Assembly: GCF_016756775.1 (NCBI RefSeq)
Contig: NZ_JAERMU010000021.1
Coordinates: 20,440 to 84,439, forward strand
Reading direction: 5' to 3'
DNA length: 64,000 nucleotides
Source: Dryocola clanedunensis subsp. sulfonylureivorans
GTDB lineage: Bacteria > Pseudomonadota > Gammaproteobacteria > Enterobacterales > Enterobacteriaceae
Part shown: piece by piece, positions 23,139 to 34,822 of the stretch
How the letters are laid out: every line of letters begins with the position of its first letter
Position numbering within the stretch: position 1 is the first letter of the stretch
Program-made: the position numbers and the translations under genes
The notes under the pieces: generated by a model
Seen by the model: the letters and a program-made list of their open reading frames with translations, nothing else
Database searches by the model: none
Told to the model about the DNA's origin: nothing

Positions 23139-24038
23139 TCAGAATGAAGCGCGTTCCGCCTGCAGCTTAAGCGCCAGCGCCTTCAGCTCCGGCAGATACT
23201 GCTCATCCACCGGTGCGAAAGGTTTCCGGCAAAGCGGTACGGCAACGATATCCATGTAGTGCAGCAGCGTTTTCAGGCCGCGGAATACACCAACTTTGAT
23301 CAGCAGGTCGATGACTTGGTTGCACTCGCTTTGTAGCTGCATGGCGCGCGACACATCACCTTCCTGAATGGCCCGTTTGATGGCCAGATAGCGCCAGCCC
23401 ATCACGTTATAAGTGCTGCCGATGCCGCCGTCGGCCCCCGCCAGCAGACCGGAGGCAAAAATTTCATCATAACCGTTGTAAAGCACCAGATCGGGATGCG
23501 CACGGCGGATCTTTTCCATTTCATACAGATCGCCGGAGGTTTGTTTCAGTGCGCCGACGCCCGGCAGGCTGATAAGCGTGGCAATCTGATCCAGCGTCAG
23601 CTTCACGCCGCTGAGCGCCGGGATGTTATAGACCACCATCGGCAGCCCGCTTGAGGCGTCGATAACCGCACGGTAATGATCGCAGTGCTCGTTGAAGCTG
23701 AATGGATAGTAGAACGGCGTGACGGCCGAAACGGCATCAAATCCATAGCGATGCGCGGCGGCTCCCAGAGTCTGGCTTTCCTGGGTGCTGATGGCACCGA
23801 CGTGGGCAATCAGCGTGACTTTACCCTTCGCCTCCTCGGCAACGATCTCGAGCACCTGCTCGCGCTCCTGAATGCTTTGCAGGAAGGCCTCGCCGGTCGA
23901 GCCGCCGACATACAGGCCATCCACGCCCTGCTCAATGTTGAAACGCACCAGACGGCGCAGGCTGTCCGTATCCACCTGCTGCTGCTGATTGAAAGGAGTG
24001 AGCAGTGCCGGCATCACGCCCCGAAGATTCTGTGTCAT
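23139..24038 (-). CDS. nanA: N-acetylneuraminate lyase NanA
   Basis: NanA splits N-acetylneuraminate into N-acetylmannosamine and pyruvate through a Schiff-base lysine. The 299-residue DHDPS-family TIM barrel has the GGSTGEAF substrate loop, the catalytic Tyr in VVYNIPAL and the Schiff-base lysine in GALKQTSGD. The start MTQNLRG follows AAAGAGGCG and aligns with E. coli; a longer in-frame version at 24119 would run through the NanR operator and is rejected. It is first in the operon. Confidence 0.97.
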   Translation of the reverse strand: MTQNLRGVMPALLTPFNQQQQVDTDSLRRLVRFNIEQGVDGLYVGGSTGEAFLQSIQEREQVLEIVAEEAKGKVTLIAHVGAISTQESQTLGAAAHRYGFDAVSAVTPFYYPFSFNEHCDHYRAVIDASSGLPMVVYNIPALSGVKLTLDQIATLISLPGVGALKQTSGDLYEMEKIRRAHPDLVLYNGYDEIFASGLLAGADGGIGSTYNVMGWRYLAIKRAIQEGDVSRAMQLQSECNQVIDLLIKVGVFRGLKTLLHYMDIVAVPLCRKPFAPVDEQYLPELKALALKLQAERASF

Positions 24039-24073
24039 ATACGCCTCTTTATTGTATGGTTTTCGCTCATTTC

Positions 24074-24100
24074 GATATACCTTTATACCTGTTATACCAG
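24074..24100 (-). promoter_or_regulatory. NanR operator: three GGTATA direct repeats in the nanA promoter
   Basis: On the minus strand the hexamer GGTATA occurs three times (complement TATACC at 24076-24081, 24084-24089, 24093-24098), spaced 8 and 9 bases apart. This is the binding arrangement of the GntR-family repressor NanR, whose gene lies just upstream. The repeats overlap the likely -10 region (TATAAA) of the nanA promoter, consistent with repression that sialic acid relieves. Confidence 0.88.
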
Positions 24101-24137
24101 AACAAAAAGTAAACGCCATAACGTGATGCGGTCAGGA

Positions 24138-24153
24138 TGTGATCCTGTTCATA
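24138..24153. promoter_or_regulatory. CRP-like site upstream of the nan promoter
   Basis: TGTGA-TCCTGT-TCATA matches the CRP consensus TGTGA-N6-TCACA in 9 of 10 core positions. Its centre lies about 60-70 bases upstream of the likely nanA transcription start, a usual place for a class I activator site. The E. coli nan operon is CRP-activated, which supports the call. Confidence 0.6.
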
Positions 24154-24218
24154 GGAAATAATGATGGGTATGAATGAGTGCGGAGTGCCTGCGGGGTATA
24201 TCGCAGATCGCTTCGGAT

Positions 24219-25001
24219 CTACTTTTTCGCTGAACGCTTACCCGGAGATCTGTAATAAGCGGCAAAAACGCTTTTCAGGTGAGCTTTCAGCGCGGCGTCC
24301 GCGGCGTCCGGATCGCGGGCCTCAATCGCCCTGTAGATCTCAATATGCTGCTGGTAGCTGACATTGTTGTGTGCGTGCAGCTCTTCCTGGGGAACCGCGG
24401 GACGCGCGGCAATCAGCCAGTCCAGCAGCGCTACGTGCACGGCCATAAAAATAGGGTTGTCGGGGATTTCTGCCAGCTCGCGGTGGAATTCAATGTCTGA
24501 GCGGATAAACAGCTCGTTATCATCCAGCGACTGGCTGTTCATCTCCAGCGCCTTGCCAAGCCGGGCTATTTGCTCGTCTGATGCAAACTCAGCCGCGTAG
24601 CGAACCAGGCTGGATTCGAAAAACAATCTTAACTGCTCGAAATGCGCAATGCCGCCAGGACGGGAGAGGAAGTCTATTGCCACACCGGACAGTTCGCTAA
24701 TGATGGTATCGGCAGAAGGACGAGAGACTCTTGCCCGCTCTCCGTTGCTGATTTGCACCAGTCCTTTGCGCTTGAGCGCAGCCAGTGCCTCACGTACTGA
24801 AGGGCGGCCAACGTTGAAGAACGCCATTAGTTCACGTTCGGAAGGAAGCTGTTCGCCTTCGGCAAATTCCCTTCTGCGGATCATCTGTTCCAGCTCTTCT
24901 TCCACCATGTCTGAGAGCTTTTTACGCGCAAGCGGGCGACGGCGCATCGAGTGTCCGATGGTGTCAGTCGTCTCAGCTGGCTGGTCGTCAAAAGTGCTCA
25001 T
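24219..25001 (-). CDS. nanR: Sialic acid-responsive repressor NanR
   Basis: NanR represses sialic acid genes; N-acetylneuraminate relieves repression. The 260-residue GntR/FadR-family protein has an N-terminal winged helix ([21 protein letters not shown], about residues 52-72) and a C-terminal all-helical FCD effector domain with metal-type histidines. It reads in the same direction as nanA from its own promoter region. The gene dcuD, which separates nanR from sspB in E. coli, is absent. Confidence 0.96.
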   Translation of the reverse strand: MSTFDDQPAETTDTIGHSMRRRPLARKKLSDMVEEELEQMIRRREFAEGEQLPSERELMAFFNVGRPSVREALAALKRKGLVQISNGERARVSRPSADTIISELSGVAIDFLSRPGGIAHFEQLRLFFESSLVRYAAEFASDEQIARLGKALEMNSQSLDDNELFIRSDIEFHRELAEIPDNPIFMAVHVALLDWLIAARPAVPQEELHAHNNVSYQQHIEIYRAIEARDPDAADAALKAHLKSVFAAYYRSPGKRSAKK

Positions 25002-25107
25002 AGCGTCAGAGTCAGGCCGTGTAAAGGGATGGAAAAGCGCAAAGTAGCTTTTAAATCATAACACAGCAAGGGGGGAGTTACGAAAGAAGAGGGGCTGGCA
25101 ACGGGCA

Positions 25108-25135
25108 ATAAAAAAGCCAGTCGTAAGACTGGCTT
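25108..25135 (-). terminator. Intrinsic terminator of sspAB
   Basis: On the minus strand AAGCCAGTC - 4-base loop - GACTGGCTT is followed by TTTTTA. It lies 76 bases downstream of the sspB stop. Confidence 0.85.
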
Positions 25136-25211
25136 CAGACTGATGACAAACCTACCGCTAATAAGTTTCGTAAAGATCTCACCGAATAAATAACAAGGCT
25201 GGCCCTGGAAG

Positions 25212-25715
25212 TTACTTCACTACACGCAGAGCCGGACGGCCACCGCGTGGAGGAGGAGTGTCGTCCGGACCATCGTCGTCTTCGTCATGATCCGGGCGAT
25301 CGCCATCGATCACCTGCATCACCATTTCCGGCTCGGCGGGAACTGGACTTTGCTCATCATCGTTATGACTTGCAACATCGCCGTCATAGCTGGCTTCTGG
25401 CTCGAACATGGTGCCGGCGCCATTCTCGCGAGCGTAAACCGCCAGCACCGCAGCCATAGGAACGAAAACCTCTCGAGGTACGCCGCCAAAGCGCGCGTTA
25501 AAACGCACTTCGTTGTTGCCCAGCTCCAGATTGCCTACCGCACGCGGTGCGATATTCAGAACGATTTGCCCGTCGCGTGCATATTCCATTGGCACATGCA
25601 CGCCTGGCAATGTCACATCCACAACCAGGTGCGGCGTGAGCTGGTTATCCAGTAGCCACTCGTAAAAGGCACGAAGCAGATAAGGACGACGCGGTGACAA
25701 TTGCGACATATCCAT
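25212..25715 (-). CDS. sspB: ClpXP protease specificity-enhancing factor SspB
   Basis: SspB binds ssrA-tagged proteins and delivers them to ClpXP. The 167-residue protein has the folded substrate-binding domain (about 1-115), an acidic flexible linker, and the short C-terminal ClpX-binding module GGRPALRVVK. The ATG at 25715 (MDMSQLSP) matches the E. coli start; a TTG one codon earlier directly follows the sspA stop. It is cotranscribed with sspA. Confidence 0.96.
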   Translation of the reverse strand: MDMSQLSPRRPYLLRAFYEWLLDNQLTPHLVVDVTLPGVHVPMEYARDGQIVLNIAPRAVGNLELGNNEVRFNARFGGVPREVFVPMAAVLAVYARENGAGTMFEPEASYDGDVASHNDDEQSPVPAEPEMVMQVIDGDRPDHDEDDDGPDDTPPPRGGRPALRVVK

Positions 25716-25718
25716 CAA

Positions 25719-26360
25719 TTAGCCTCGGGTGTGCAGACGCATTTCGCGCTCAGGTTCGGTCAGAGAGGCCAGGAAGGAGTCACGCTCGAACACGCGAGTC
25801 ATGTAACCTTTCATCTCTTTGGAGCCTGCACCTGTCAGCTCGATACCCATTTGCGGTAAACGCCACAGCAGCGGTGCGAGGTAGCAGTCTACCAGGCTGA
25901 ATTCATCACTCAGGAAGAAAGGCTTCTGAGTAAAGACAGGTGCGATAGCCAGCAGCTCTTCGCGCAGCTGTTTACGTGCCGCGTCAGCTTCCTGAGCAGA
26001 ACCGTTCACCACTTTGTTCATCAGGGTGTACCAGTCTTTCTCAATGCGGTGCATATACAGGCGACTTTCACCACGAGCAACAGGGTAAACCGGCATCAGC
26101 GGTGGATGCGGGAAACGCTCATCAAGATATTCCATGATGATGCGGGATTCCCACAGGGTCAATTCGCGGTCAACCAGGGTCGGTACGCTGTGATTTGGGT
26201 TGAGGTCAATCAGATCCTGAGGCAGGTTATCCGTTTCCACATGCTCAATTTCAACGCTAACACCCTTTTCAGCCAGCACGATACGTACCTGGTGGCTATA
26301 GATGTCAGTAGGACCGGAAAACAGCGTCATTACCGAACGTTTGTTGGCAGCGACAGCCAT
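25719..26360 (-). CDS. sspA: Stringent starvation protein A SspA
   Basis: SspA binds RNA polymerase and modulates stationary-phase and acid-stress transcription, partly by lowering H-NS. The 213-residue protein has a glutathione S-transferase-like fold (thioredoxin-like N-terminus, helical C-terminus) but lacks catalytic GST residues in the family; the conserved surface motif PHPPLMPVYPV is present. ATG at 26360 follows GGAGG with ideal spacing. Cotranscribed with sspB. Confidence 0.97.
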   Translation of the reverse strand: MAVAANKRSVMTLFSGPTDIYSHQVRIVLAEKGVSVEIEHVETDNLPQDLIDLNPNHSVPTLVDRELTLWESRIIMEYLDERFPHPPLMPVYPVARGESRLYMHRIEKDWYTLMNKVVNGSAQEADAARKQLREELLAIAPVFTQKPFFLSDEFSLVDCYLAPLLWRLPQMGIELTGAGSKEMKGYMTRVFERDSFLASLTEPEREMRLHTRG

Positions 26361-26682
26361 GAAAACCTCCAAGTTTATTCAGAAAATTACTGCTAATAGC
26401 CGCAAGCGCGGCAACTAACCTGACTGTTAATTACCCATCTCACGCCGGACTGCCATCAGTTGCCAGAAACCAAGGCGAAAACAGACTGATGCCGACATTT
26501 GGGCAGAAAATTGGTTGATAGTTTACCAGATTTTAGCAGTTTTGTGGGGAGTGGTTCCTGATTTTGAGAAAATGCACTGCATTATCAGGAAGTTAAGAGC
26601 AATAATATAAATTTCAGACATAAAAAAACCCGGTACAGGACCGGGTTTTTGCCAATTGCCTTTCTGCGTGAGCAGAGAACAA
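26361..26682 (-). promoter_or_regulatory. Intergenic region between rpsI and sspA
   Basis: This 322-base gap holds the rpsI terminator (26622-26650) and, downstream of it on the minus strand, the sspA promoter area. AT-rich candidates for a -10 are TAAAAT at 26530-26535 and TAAACT at 26520-26525, on the minus strand; neither has a strong -35. No gene is supported. Confidence 0.5.
26622..26650 (-). terminator. Intrinsic terminator of rplM-rpsI
   Basis: An 11-base stem (AAAAACCCGGT / ACCGGGTTTTT on the minus strand) with a 5-base loop is followed by a T-run. It lies 33 bases past the rpsI stop and looks bidirectional. Confidence 0.9.
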
Positions 26683-27078
<396 letters not shown>

Positions 27079-27090
27079 CTATAATCCCGA

Positions 27091-27567
<477 letters not shown>

Positions 27568-27745
27568 TTAAAATCAGTTGAGGTTCACGCGACATTGTCC
27601 AGCAAACCTACCCCTTCGAATAGCCTATGCCGGCACGACAAAAGTTTTGGGAAAAAAACTTTGGTTGTAACGTGGGGTCGCAAGATTATAGAGAAGTCAC
27701 CTTCAAAGGTCGACCCTTTTTATGACTCAATCCACATTATCTGCC

Positions 27746-28873
27746 TCACGGCATGTGTGGCTGGCGCAAATACTCCTCACTTTGCATTTCCTGCAGGCGT
27801 GAAAGGCAGCGCTGGAATTCGAATTTCAACCTTTCCCCTTGATAAATATCGAATAACTCTACCTGCGCGGAAACCACCAGCTTGACGTGGCGTTCGTAAA
27901 ACTCATCCACCAGCGCAATGAAGCGACGGGCTTCATTTTCAGTAGAGACCGTCATCACCGGGACGTTAAACAATAAAACGGTATGGAAAAGGCGCGACAG
28001 GGCGATGTAGTCGTGCTGGCTACGGGCATCTACGCACAGGGTTTTGTAGTCAACGGCCAGCGTCTGGTTAGCCGTGCCCAGCGTCTGAAGCGGGCGATGG
28101 TTAACTTCCAGGACTGGTTCCCCGGCCCGCGGTTCACCAGCAAGCGCGGTGTAAAGCCGTTCCATTTGCGAAGCTGTTGCGGCATCCAGTGGCGCCAGCC
28201 ACAAATGAGCCTGGGTCAGCGTGCGCAGGCGGTAATCAATGCCCGCATCCACGTTCATCACGTCACAATGGCTTTTCAGCGCGTCAATAGCTGGCACAAA
28301 CCGTGCGCGCTGTAGGCCGTTCCGATAGAGCTCATCAGGCGGGATGTTCGACGTTGCCACCAGGGTAATACCACGGGCGAACAGCGCTTTCATTAATGTG
28401 CCGAGCAGCATGGCATCGGTAATGTCAGTCACAAAAAACTCATCGAAGCACAGCACGTCCGCCTCAGCTTTAAAACTATCGGCAACAATTTCCAGCGGGT
28501 CGGTCTGGCCCTGTAACTGGGTCAGCTCTTCGTGTACCCGCAGCATAAAGCGATGAAAATGGAGACGCAGTTTGCGGTCACCCGGCAGGCTCTGGAAAAA
28601 CATATCCATTAGCCATGTTTTACCCCGCCCCACTCCCCCCCACATATACAGGCCTCGCACAGGTTCGCCGTTGCCAGAGACGACGCGCTTGCTCAATAAT
28701 TTGCCAAATTTGGCCATTATTCCGCCAGCCGGAGCTGTTTCGGAACATTTACTTGTCAGCTCCTGATAGATGGCATCAAGACGAGTTACGGCTTCGCGCT
28801 GGACGTCGTCAGGTTGATGGCTTCCCTCGGTGAGAGCGTGTTGGTAGCGCGATGCAGGGGAGTGATTTTGCAT
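27746..28873 (-). CDS. zapE: Cell division ATPase ZapE (YhcM)
   Basis: ZapE is an AAA-type ATPase that acts on FtsZ during division under stress and low oxygen. The 375-residue protein has Walker A GGVGRGKTWLMD (about residue 70) and Walker B VLCFDEFF, the same length as E. coli. The start MQNHSPASRY at 28873 was chosen because the 22-residue upstream extension has no family support. It is divergent from zapG. Confidence 0.96.
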   Translation of the reverse strand: MQNHSPASRYQHALTEGSHQPDDVQREAVTRLDAIYQELTSKCSETAPAGGIMAKFGKLLSKRVVSGNGEPVRGLYMWGGVGRGKTWLMDMFFQSLPGDRKLRLHFHRFMLRVHEELTQLQGQTDPLEIVADSFKAEADVLCFDEFFVTDITDAMLLGTLMKALFARGITLVATSNIPPDELYRNGLQRARFVPAIDALKSHCDVMNVDAGIDYRLRTLTQAHLWLAPLDAATASQMERLYTALAGEPRAGEPVLEVNHRPLQTLGTANQTLAVDYKTLCVDARSQHDYIALSRLFHTVLLFNVPVMTVSTENEARRFIALVDEFYERHVKLVVSAQVELFDIYQGERLKFEFQRCLSRLQEMQSEEYLRQPHMP

Positions 28874-29052
28874 GGTATTATGGTCTTCCCTTAAAAATCG
28901 TATTGCCGTTTGCAGGTGGTCTGAATGGACAGATGGCAAAAAAAAGGTCGTTCTACCCTAAGCGATGCTGCGTCAGGATTCCACTTCTCTTAGGTTAGCG
29001 GTTATAGTGGCTACATTACCCTTACGGAAACACAAGATAGCGGGAGAAGTTC

Positions 29053-29454
29053 ATGACCTGGGAATATGCGCTCATTGGATTAGTTGTCGGTATTATTATC
29101 GGTGCCGTCGCCATGCGATTTGGCAACCGTAAGCTTCGTCAGCAGCAGGCTTTGCAGTATGAGCTTGAGAAAAACAAAGCGGAGCTTGAAGAGTACCGTG
29201 AGGAGTTAGTCAGCCACTTTGCCCATAGCGCAGAGCTGCTGGACAATATGGCGCACGATTACCGTCAGCTGTATCAGCACATGGCCAAAAGCTCCAGCAG
29301 CCTGCTGCCTGAGCTTTCTGCGGAAGCCAACCCGTTCCGCAACTGTCTGGCGGAATCTGAAGCCAGCAACGATCAGGCCCCGGTGCAAATGCCGCGTGAT
29401 TACTCGGATGGGGCATCTGGTCTGCTGCGTTCTGAACGCGCTAAACGCGATTAA
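29053..29454 (+). CDS. zapG: Z-ring associated inner-membrane protein ZapG (YhcB)
   Basis: YhcB/ZapG links cell division, elongation and envelope synthesis. The 133-residue protein has one N-terminal membrane helix (about residues 4-22), then a coiled coil rich in Glu/Lys/Gln (about 30-75) and a flexible C-terminus; this is the DUF1043 pattern. It is divergent from zapE. A stem GGGGCATG/CATGCCCC at 29479-29499 follows the stop but has no clear T-tract. Confidence 0.95.
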   Translation: MTWEYALIGLVVGIIIGAVAMRFGNRKLRQQQALQYELEKNKAELEEYREELVSHFAHSAELLDNMAHDYRQLYQHMAKSSSSLLPELSAEANPFRNCLAESEASNDQAPVQMPRDYSDGASGLLRSERAKRD

Positions 29455-29631
29455 TCACAGTTATCATATTTTTTTCCTGGGGCATGCCTTTCATGCCCCA
29501 AATCTTCCTTCCCCACGGCTATCATCTAAGTATCTCTACTTCATACAACGACATTGTTACCCGGCTGATATTTCAATAACATCGAGTGTTATCGGGTTTC
29601 CCTTTTTCCAGGCCACGAGAGCAAGCCATCA

Positions 29632-31002
29632 ATGAAAAAACAAACACGGTTATTGAGTGCGTTAGCGTTAAGTGTCGGGTTAGCTCTGGGCGCATCACCC
29701 TTTGCGGTCGCCTCTATTCCTTCCCAGGTGCCTGGACAGCCGGCATTGCCAAGCCTTGCGCCAATGCTTGAGAAAGTATTGCCTGCGGTCGTCAGCGTTC
29801 AGGTGGAAGGAACAGCCGCCGCGCCGGCCCAAAAAGTCCCGGACGATTTAAAGAAGTACTTTGGTGACGATCTCCCACCGTCTGACGCACAGCCTTTTGA
29901 AGGGCTGGGTTCTGGCGTCATCATCAACGCTGCAAAAGGGTACGTGCTAACTAACAACCACGTCATCAGCCACGCCGAGAAAATCAGCGTGCAGCTTAAC
30001 GACGGGCGTGAATTCGAAGCCAAACTGATTGGCGGAGACGATCAAAGCGATATCGCGCTGATCCAGCTGCAAAACGCGACAGGGCTGACGCAAATCGCCG
30101 TAGCTGATTCCGATAAACTCCGTGTAGGCGATTTTGCCGTTGCGGTCGGCAACCCGTTTGGGCTGGGTCAGACGGCCACATCTGGCATCGTTTCGGCCCT
30201 TGGCCGCAGCGGTCTGAATCTCGAAGGGCTGGAAAACTTTATCCAGACCGATGCCTCCATCAACCGGGGTAACTCCGGTGGCGCACTGTTGAACCTCAAT
30301 GGCGAACTGATCGGCATAAACACGGCCATTCTTGCGCCGAGCGGCGGCAGCGTCGGTATCGGCTTTGCTATCCCAAGCAACATGGCCCAGACGTTGGCCA
30401 AACAGCTGATGGAATTTGGTGAAATCAAACGTGGCCAGCTGGGTATTAAAGGCACCGAGATGAGCGCCGATATCGCTAAGGCGTTTAACCTCTCTCTTCA
30501 ACGCGGCGCATTCGTGAGCGAAGTTTTACCGCAGTCCGGTTCAGCCAAAGCGGGCGTGAAAGCAGGTGATGTGATCACCAGCCTGAACGGCAACCCGTTG
30601 AACAGTTTTGCTGAGCTGCGGGCTAAAATCGCCACCACAGAGCCGGGAACTGTCGTTAAACTCGGTCTGTTACGCGACGGTAAGCCGCTGGAAGTCAGCG
30701 TAACGCTCGATAAGAGCACCGCATCGTCTGCCAATGCAGAACTGATAGCACCAGCGCTACAAGGCGCGTCGCTTAGCGATGGACAGCTGAAGGACGGTTC
30801 CAAAGGCGTGAAGCTCGACAGCGTTGAGAAAGGGACGCCAGCGGCGCAGGTCGGGCTGCACAAAGATGATGTGATTATCGGCATCAATCGCGAGCGAATC
30901 CGCACCATTGCCGAGCTGCGTAAAATGCTGGCGACCAAACCGCCGGTCATCGCACTGCAGGTTGTGCGTGGCGAAGACAGCATCTATTTGTTATTGCATT
31001 AA
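29632..31002 (+). CDS. degQ: Periplasmic serine endoprotease DegQ
   Basis: DegQ degrades and chaperones misfolded periplasmic proteins. The 456-residue precursor has a signal peptide (cleavage after AVA, about residue 27), a trypsin-like domain with the triad His (NNHVIS), Asp (DDQSDIALI) and Ser in GNSGGALLN, and two PDZ domains, the last ending SIYLLLH. Length is close to E. coli DegQ (455). It is followed by degS, with a 14-bp perfect inverted repeat between them. Confidence 0.97.
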   Translation: MKKQTRLLSALALSVGLALGASPFAVASIPSQVPGQPALPSLAPMLEKVLPAVVSVQVEGTAAAPAQKVPDDLKKYFGDDLPPSDAQPFEGLGSGVIINAAKGYVLTNNHVISHAEKISVQLNDGREFEAKLIGGDDQSDIALIQLQNATGLTQIAVADSDKLRVGDFAVAVGNPFGLGQTATSGIVSALGRSGLNLEGLENFIQTDASINRGNSGGALLNLNGELIGINTAILAPSGGSVGIGFAIPSNMAQTLAKQLMEFGEIKRGQLGIKGTEMSADIAKAFNLSLQRGAFVSEVLPQSGSAKAGVKAGDVITSLNGNPLNSFAELRAKIATTEPGTVVKLGLLRDGKPLEVSVTLDKSTASSANAELIAPALQGASLSDGQLKDGSKGVKLDSVEKGTPAAQVGLHKDDVIIGINRERIRTIAELRKMLATKPPVIALQVVRGEDSIYLLLH

Positions 31003-31011
31003 TTTGGTCAG

Positions 31012-31043
31012 TAATCGGACATCGTGAGTACGATGTCCGATTA
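31012..31043. other. Perfect 14-bp inverted repeat between degQ and degS
   Basis: TAATCGGACATCGT (31012-31025) and ACGATGTCCGATTA (31030-31043) flank a GAGT tetraloop. No T-run follows on the plus strand, so rho-independent termination is doubtful. It sits 9 bases past the degQ stop and 46 bases before degS. It may be a transcript end, a processing site or a protein-binding palindrome. Confidence 0.75.
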
Positions 31044-31089
31044 ACTCATGCTATTCTGCCTTCGATTTCTCATTGATTAAATTAAACCC

Positions 31090-32157
31090 ATGTTTCTGAA
31101 GATTTTACGATCGGTGGCGATCGGGCTGATTGTGGCCGCAATACTGTTGGTTTCTTTGCCTTCATTGCGCCAGAAGATTGCACCTCTCGCGCCATCGAAG
31201 TTTGACAGTGCCGATGAAACACCGCTGAGCTATAACAATGCGGTGCGCCGGGCTGCGCCTGCCGTAGTGAACGTTTATAACCGCAGCGTGGGAAGCAACA
31301 CCCAGAACCAGCTGGAGATTAAAACCCTTGGCTCCGGGGTGATCATGGATGACCGCGGCTACATCATCACCAACAAACACGTGATCAACGATGCGGAACA
31401 AATCATCGTTGCCCTGCAGGATGGGCGCGTATTTGAAGCTTTGCTGGTTGGCTCGGACAATCTCACCGATTTAGCAGTACTGAAAATCAACGCCACCGGG
31501 CTGCCCATTATTCCTATCAATAGTAAGCGTCAGCCGCACATCGGCGACGTGGTGATGGCCATTGGCAACCCGTACAATCTGGGCCAGACGATTACTCAGG
31601 GCATTATCAGCGCCACGGGCCGTATTGGCCTTAGCCCATCCGGCCGCCAGTCTTTCCTGCAAACGGATGCTTCTATCAACCACGGTAATTCCGGCGGTGC
31701 GCTGGTGAACTCGCTGGGTGAGCTGATGGGGATCAACACCCTCTCCTTTGATAAGAGCAACGATGGTGAAACGCCGGAAGGTATCGGCTTTGCTATCCCG
31801 ACCCAGCTTGCGACGAAAATTATGGACAAGCTTATTCGTGATGGCAGGGTGATCCGTGGCTATATCGGTATCGGCGGGCGCGAGATTACTCCGCTACACG
31901 GTCCGGCAACGGGCATCGATCAGATCCAGGGGATTATCGTCAACGAAGTTTCCCCTGATGGTCCGGCGGCAAAAGCAGGTATTCAGGTCAATGACGTGAT
32001 TGTCTCTGTAAATCATAAACCAGCCATCTCCGCGCTGGAGACGATGGACCAGGTGGCAGAGATTCGCCCAGGCTCGGTGATCCCGGTAGAAGTGATGCGT
32101 GAAGATAAGAAACTCATGCTGCAAGTCACTATTCAGGAATATCCCGCGGGGGGATAA
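31090..32157 (+). CDS. degS: Membrane-anchored site-1 protease DegS
   Basis: DegS senses unfolded outer-membrane porins through its PDZ domain and cuts anti-sigma factor RseA, starting the sigma-E response. The 355-residue protein has an uncleaved N-terminal membrane anchor (about residues 8-27), a protease domain with His (NKHVIN), Asp (DNLTDLAVL) and Ser (NHGNSGGALVN), and one C-terminal PDZ domain. Length matches E. coli. Convergent with mdh across a shared terminator. Confidence 0.97.
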   Translation: MFLKILRSVAIGLIVAAILLVSLPSLRQKIAPLAPSKFDSADETPLSYNNAVRRAAPAVVNVYNRSVGSNTQNQLEIKTLGSGVIMDDRGYIITNKHVINDAEQIIVALQDGRVFEALLVGSDNLTDLAVLKINATGLPIIPINSKRQPHIGDVVMAIGNPYNLGQTITQGIISATGRIGLSPSGRQSFLQTDASINHGNSGGALVNSLGELMGINTLSFDKSNDGETPEGIGFAIPTQLATKIMDKLIRDGRVIRGYIGIGGREITPLHGPATGIDQIQGIIVNEVSPDGPAAKAGIQVNDVIVSVNHKPAISALETMDQVAEIRPGSVIPVEVMREDKKLMLQVTIQEYPAGG

Positions 32158-32172
32158 ATCATCCTCAGGCAT

Positions 32173-32204
32173 AAAAAAACCGGAACTGATGTTCCGGTTT
32201 TTTT
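32173..32204. terminator. Bidirectional terminator between degS and mdh
   Basis: Fourteen-base arms (AAAAAAACCGGAAC and GTTCCGGTTTTTTT) around a TGAT loop give A-tract and T-tract on both sides, so the same hairpin can end both degS and mdh transcripts. Confidence 0.93.
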
Positions 32205-32219
32205 TCATCTCTTAGACGA

Positions 32220-34061
<1,842 letters not shown>

Positions 34062-34434
34062 TCTTCACGCTGCCCGCTTCGTGCGGCGGGCTTCGATTCT
34101 CATCGCCTTCACTTCTTCTGCTTGTCCTCTCCGCCTGACCCCCCACGTTTAGCCGTAAGCTATAAGTTTTTTGAATAATGGTATGTATTGTTTAGTACCG
34201 CACAAAAAGCCAAAGATTCCTATCCTCATGATTTTACTTATATTTAACATTTAAATAGCAATAAAAGCTCATTTTTAATAACCAGACGTAATAAAAAAAG
34301 CTTCTTTTAACGTAAAGTTTCATTGGGAATTGTTAGCAGGGTATTAATTTTTACCGTTACTAGTGTATACTTGATTTTGTGATGAGGGTCACGAAACGCA
34401 GACCCAAACAAAAGAATACGACGAGGTAAAAATG
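34062..34434 (+). promoter_or_regulatory. Intergenic region between argR and the first yhcN-like gene
   Basis: These 373 bases are AT-rich. After argR there is a GCCCGC/GCGGGC hairpin without a good T-tract. Closer to the downstream gene there is a possible -10 TATACT at 34366-34371 and a CRP-like site at 34378-34393. No ORF is supported. Confidence 0.55.
34378..34393. promoter_or_regulatory. CRP-like site in the promoter of the first yhcN-like gene
   Basis: TGTGA-TGAGGG-TCACG matches the CRP core in 9 of 10 positions with the correct 6-base spacer. It lies just after a candidate -10 (TATACT 34366-34371), which would make it a repressor site, or it belongs to a promoter I do not see. Confidence 0.45.
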
Positions 34435-34698
34435 ATGAACGTGAAAAATACTTTAGTAGCTGCAAGCCTGCTTTCCATGCTGTCGTTTGGCGCTTTTGCT
34501 GCCACTTCTGTTAACGCAGATCAGGCACAAAACATGCAATCCGTCGGTACGGTTTCCATCAGTGGTGTCGGTAGTTCACCTATGGATATGCACCAGAAGC
34601 TGGAACAAAAAGCCACTCAGGAAGGTGCTTCTTCCTACCGCATCATCGAAGCGCGCTCCGGTGACCAGTGGCACGCCACGGCTGAACTGTATAAATAA
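34435..34698 (+). CDS. YhcN/BhsA-family periplasmic stress protein (first tandem copy)
   Basis: This 87-residue secreted protein has a signal peptide ending SFGAFA and a YdgH/BhsA/McbA-like (DUF1471) domain. It shares with E. coli YhcN the SSPMDM motif and the C-terminus TAELYK. The second of two adjacent ATGs (34432, 34435) gives the family length. E. coli YhcN is induced by acid and peroxide stress. A second, similar gene follows after 124 bp; E. coli has one copy here. Codon use and composition are like the neighbours. Confidence 0.9.
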   Translation: MNVKNTLVAASLLSMLSFGAFAATSVNADQAQNMQSVGTVSISGVGSSPMDMHQKLEQKATQEGASSYRIIEARSGDQWHATAELYK

Positions 34699-34750
34699 GC
34701 CCACCGCCATCTAAGCAAGATTACGATTAAATTTAACAAATACGTTCGCT

Positions 34751-34797
34751 CGACGACCCCAAGAACAATAAAAGCAGTACAGCCCTTCCGGTCGTCG
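34751..34797 (+). other. Long hairpin between the tandem yhcN-like genes
   Basis: CGACGACC (34751-34758) pairs with GGTCGTCG (34790-34797) around a 31-base AT-rich loop. It lies 26 bases before the second start. It might separate or stabilise the two transcripts; no T-tract follows. Confidence 0.4.
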
Positions 34798-34822
34798 TCA
34801 ACATTATTGAGGAGTCGATATC

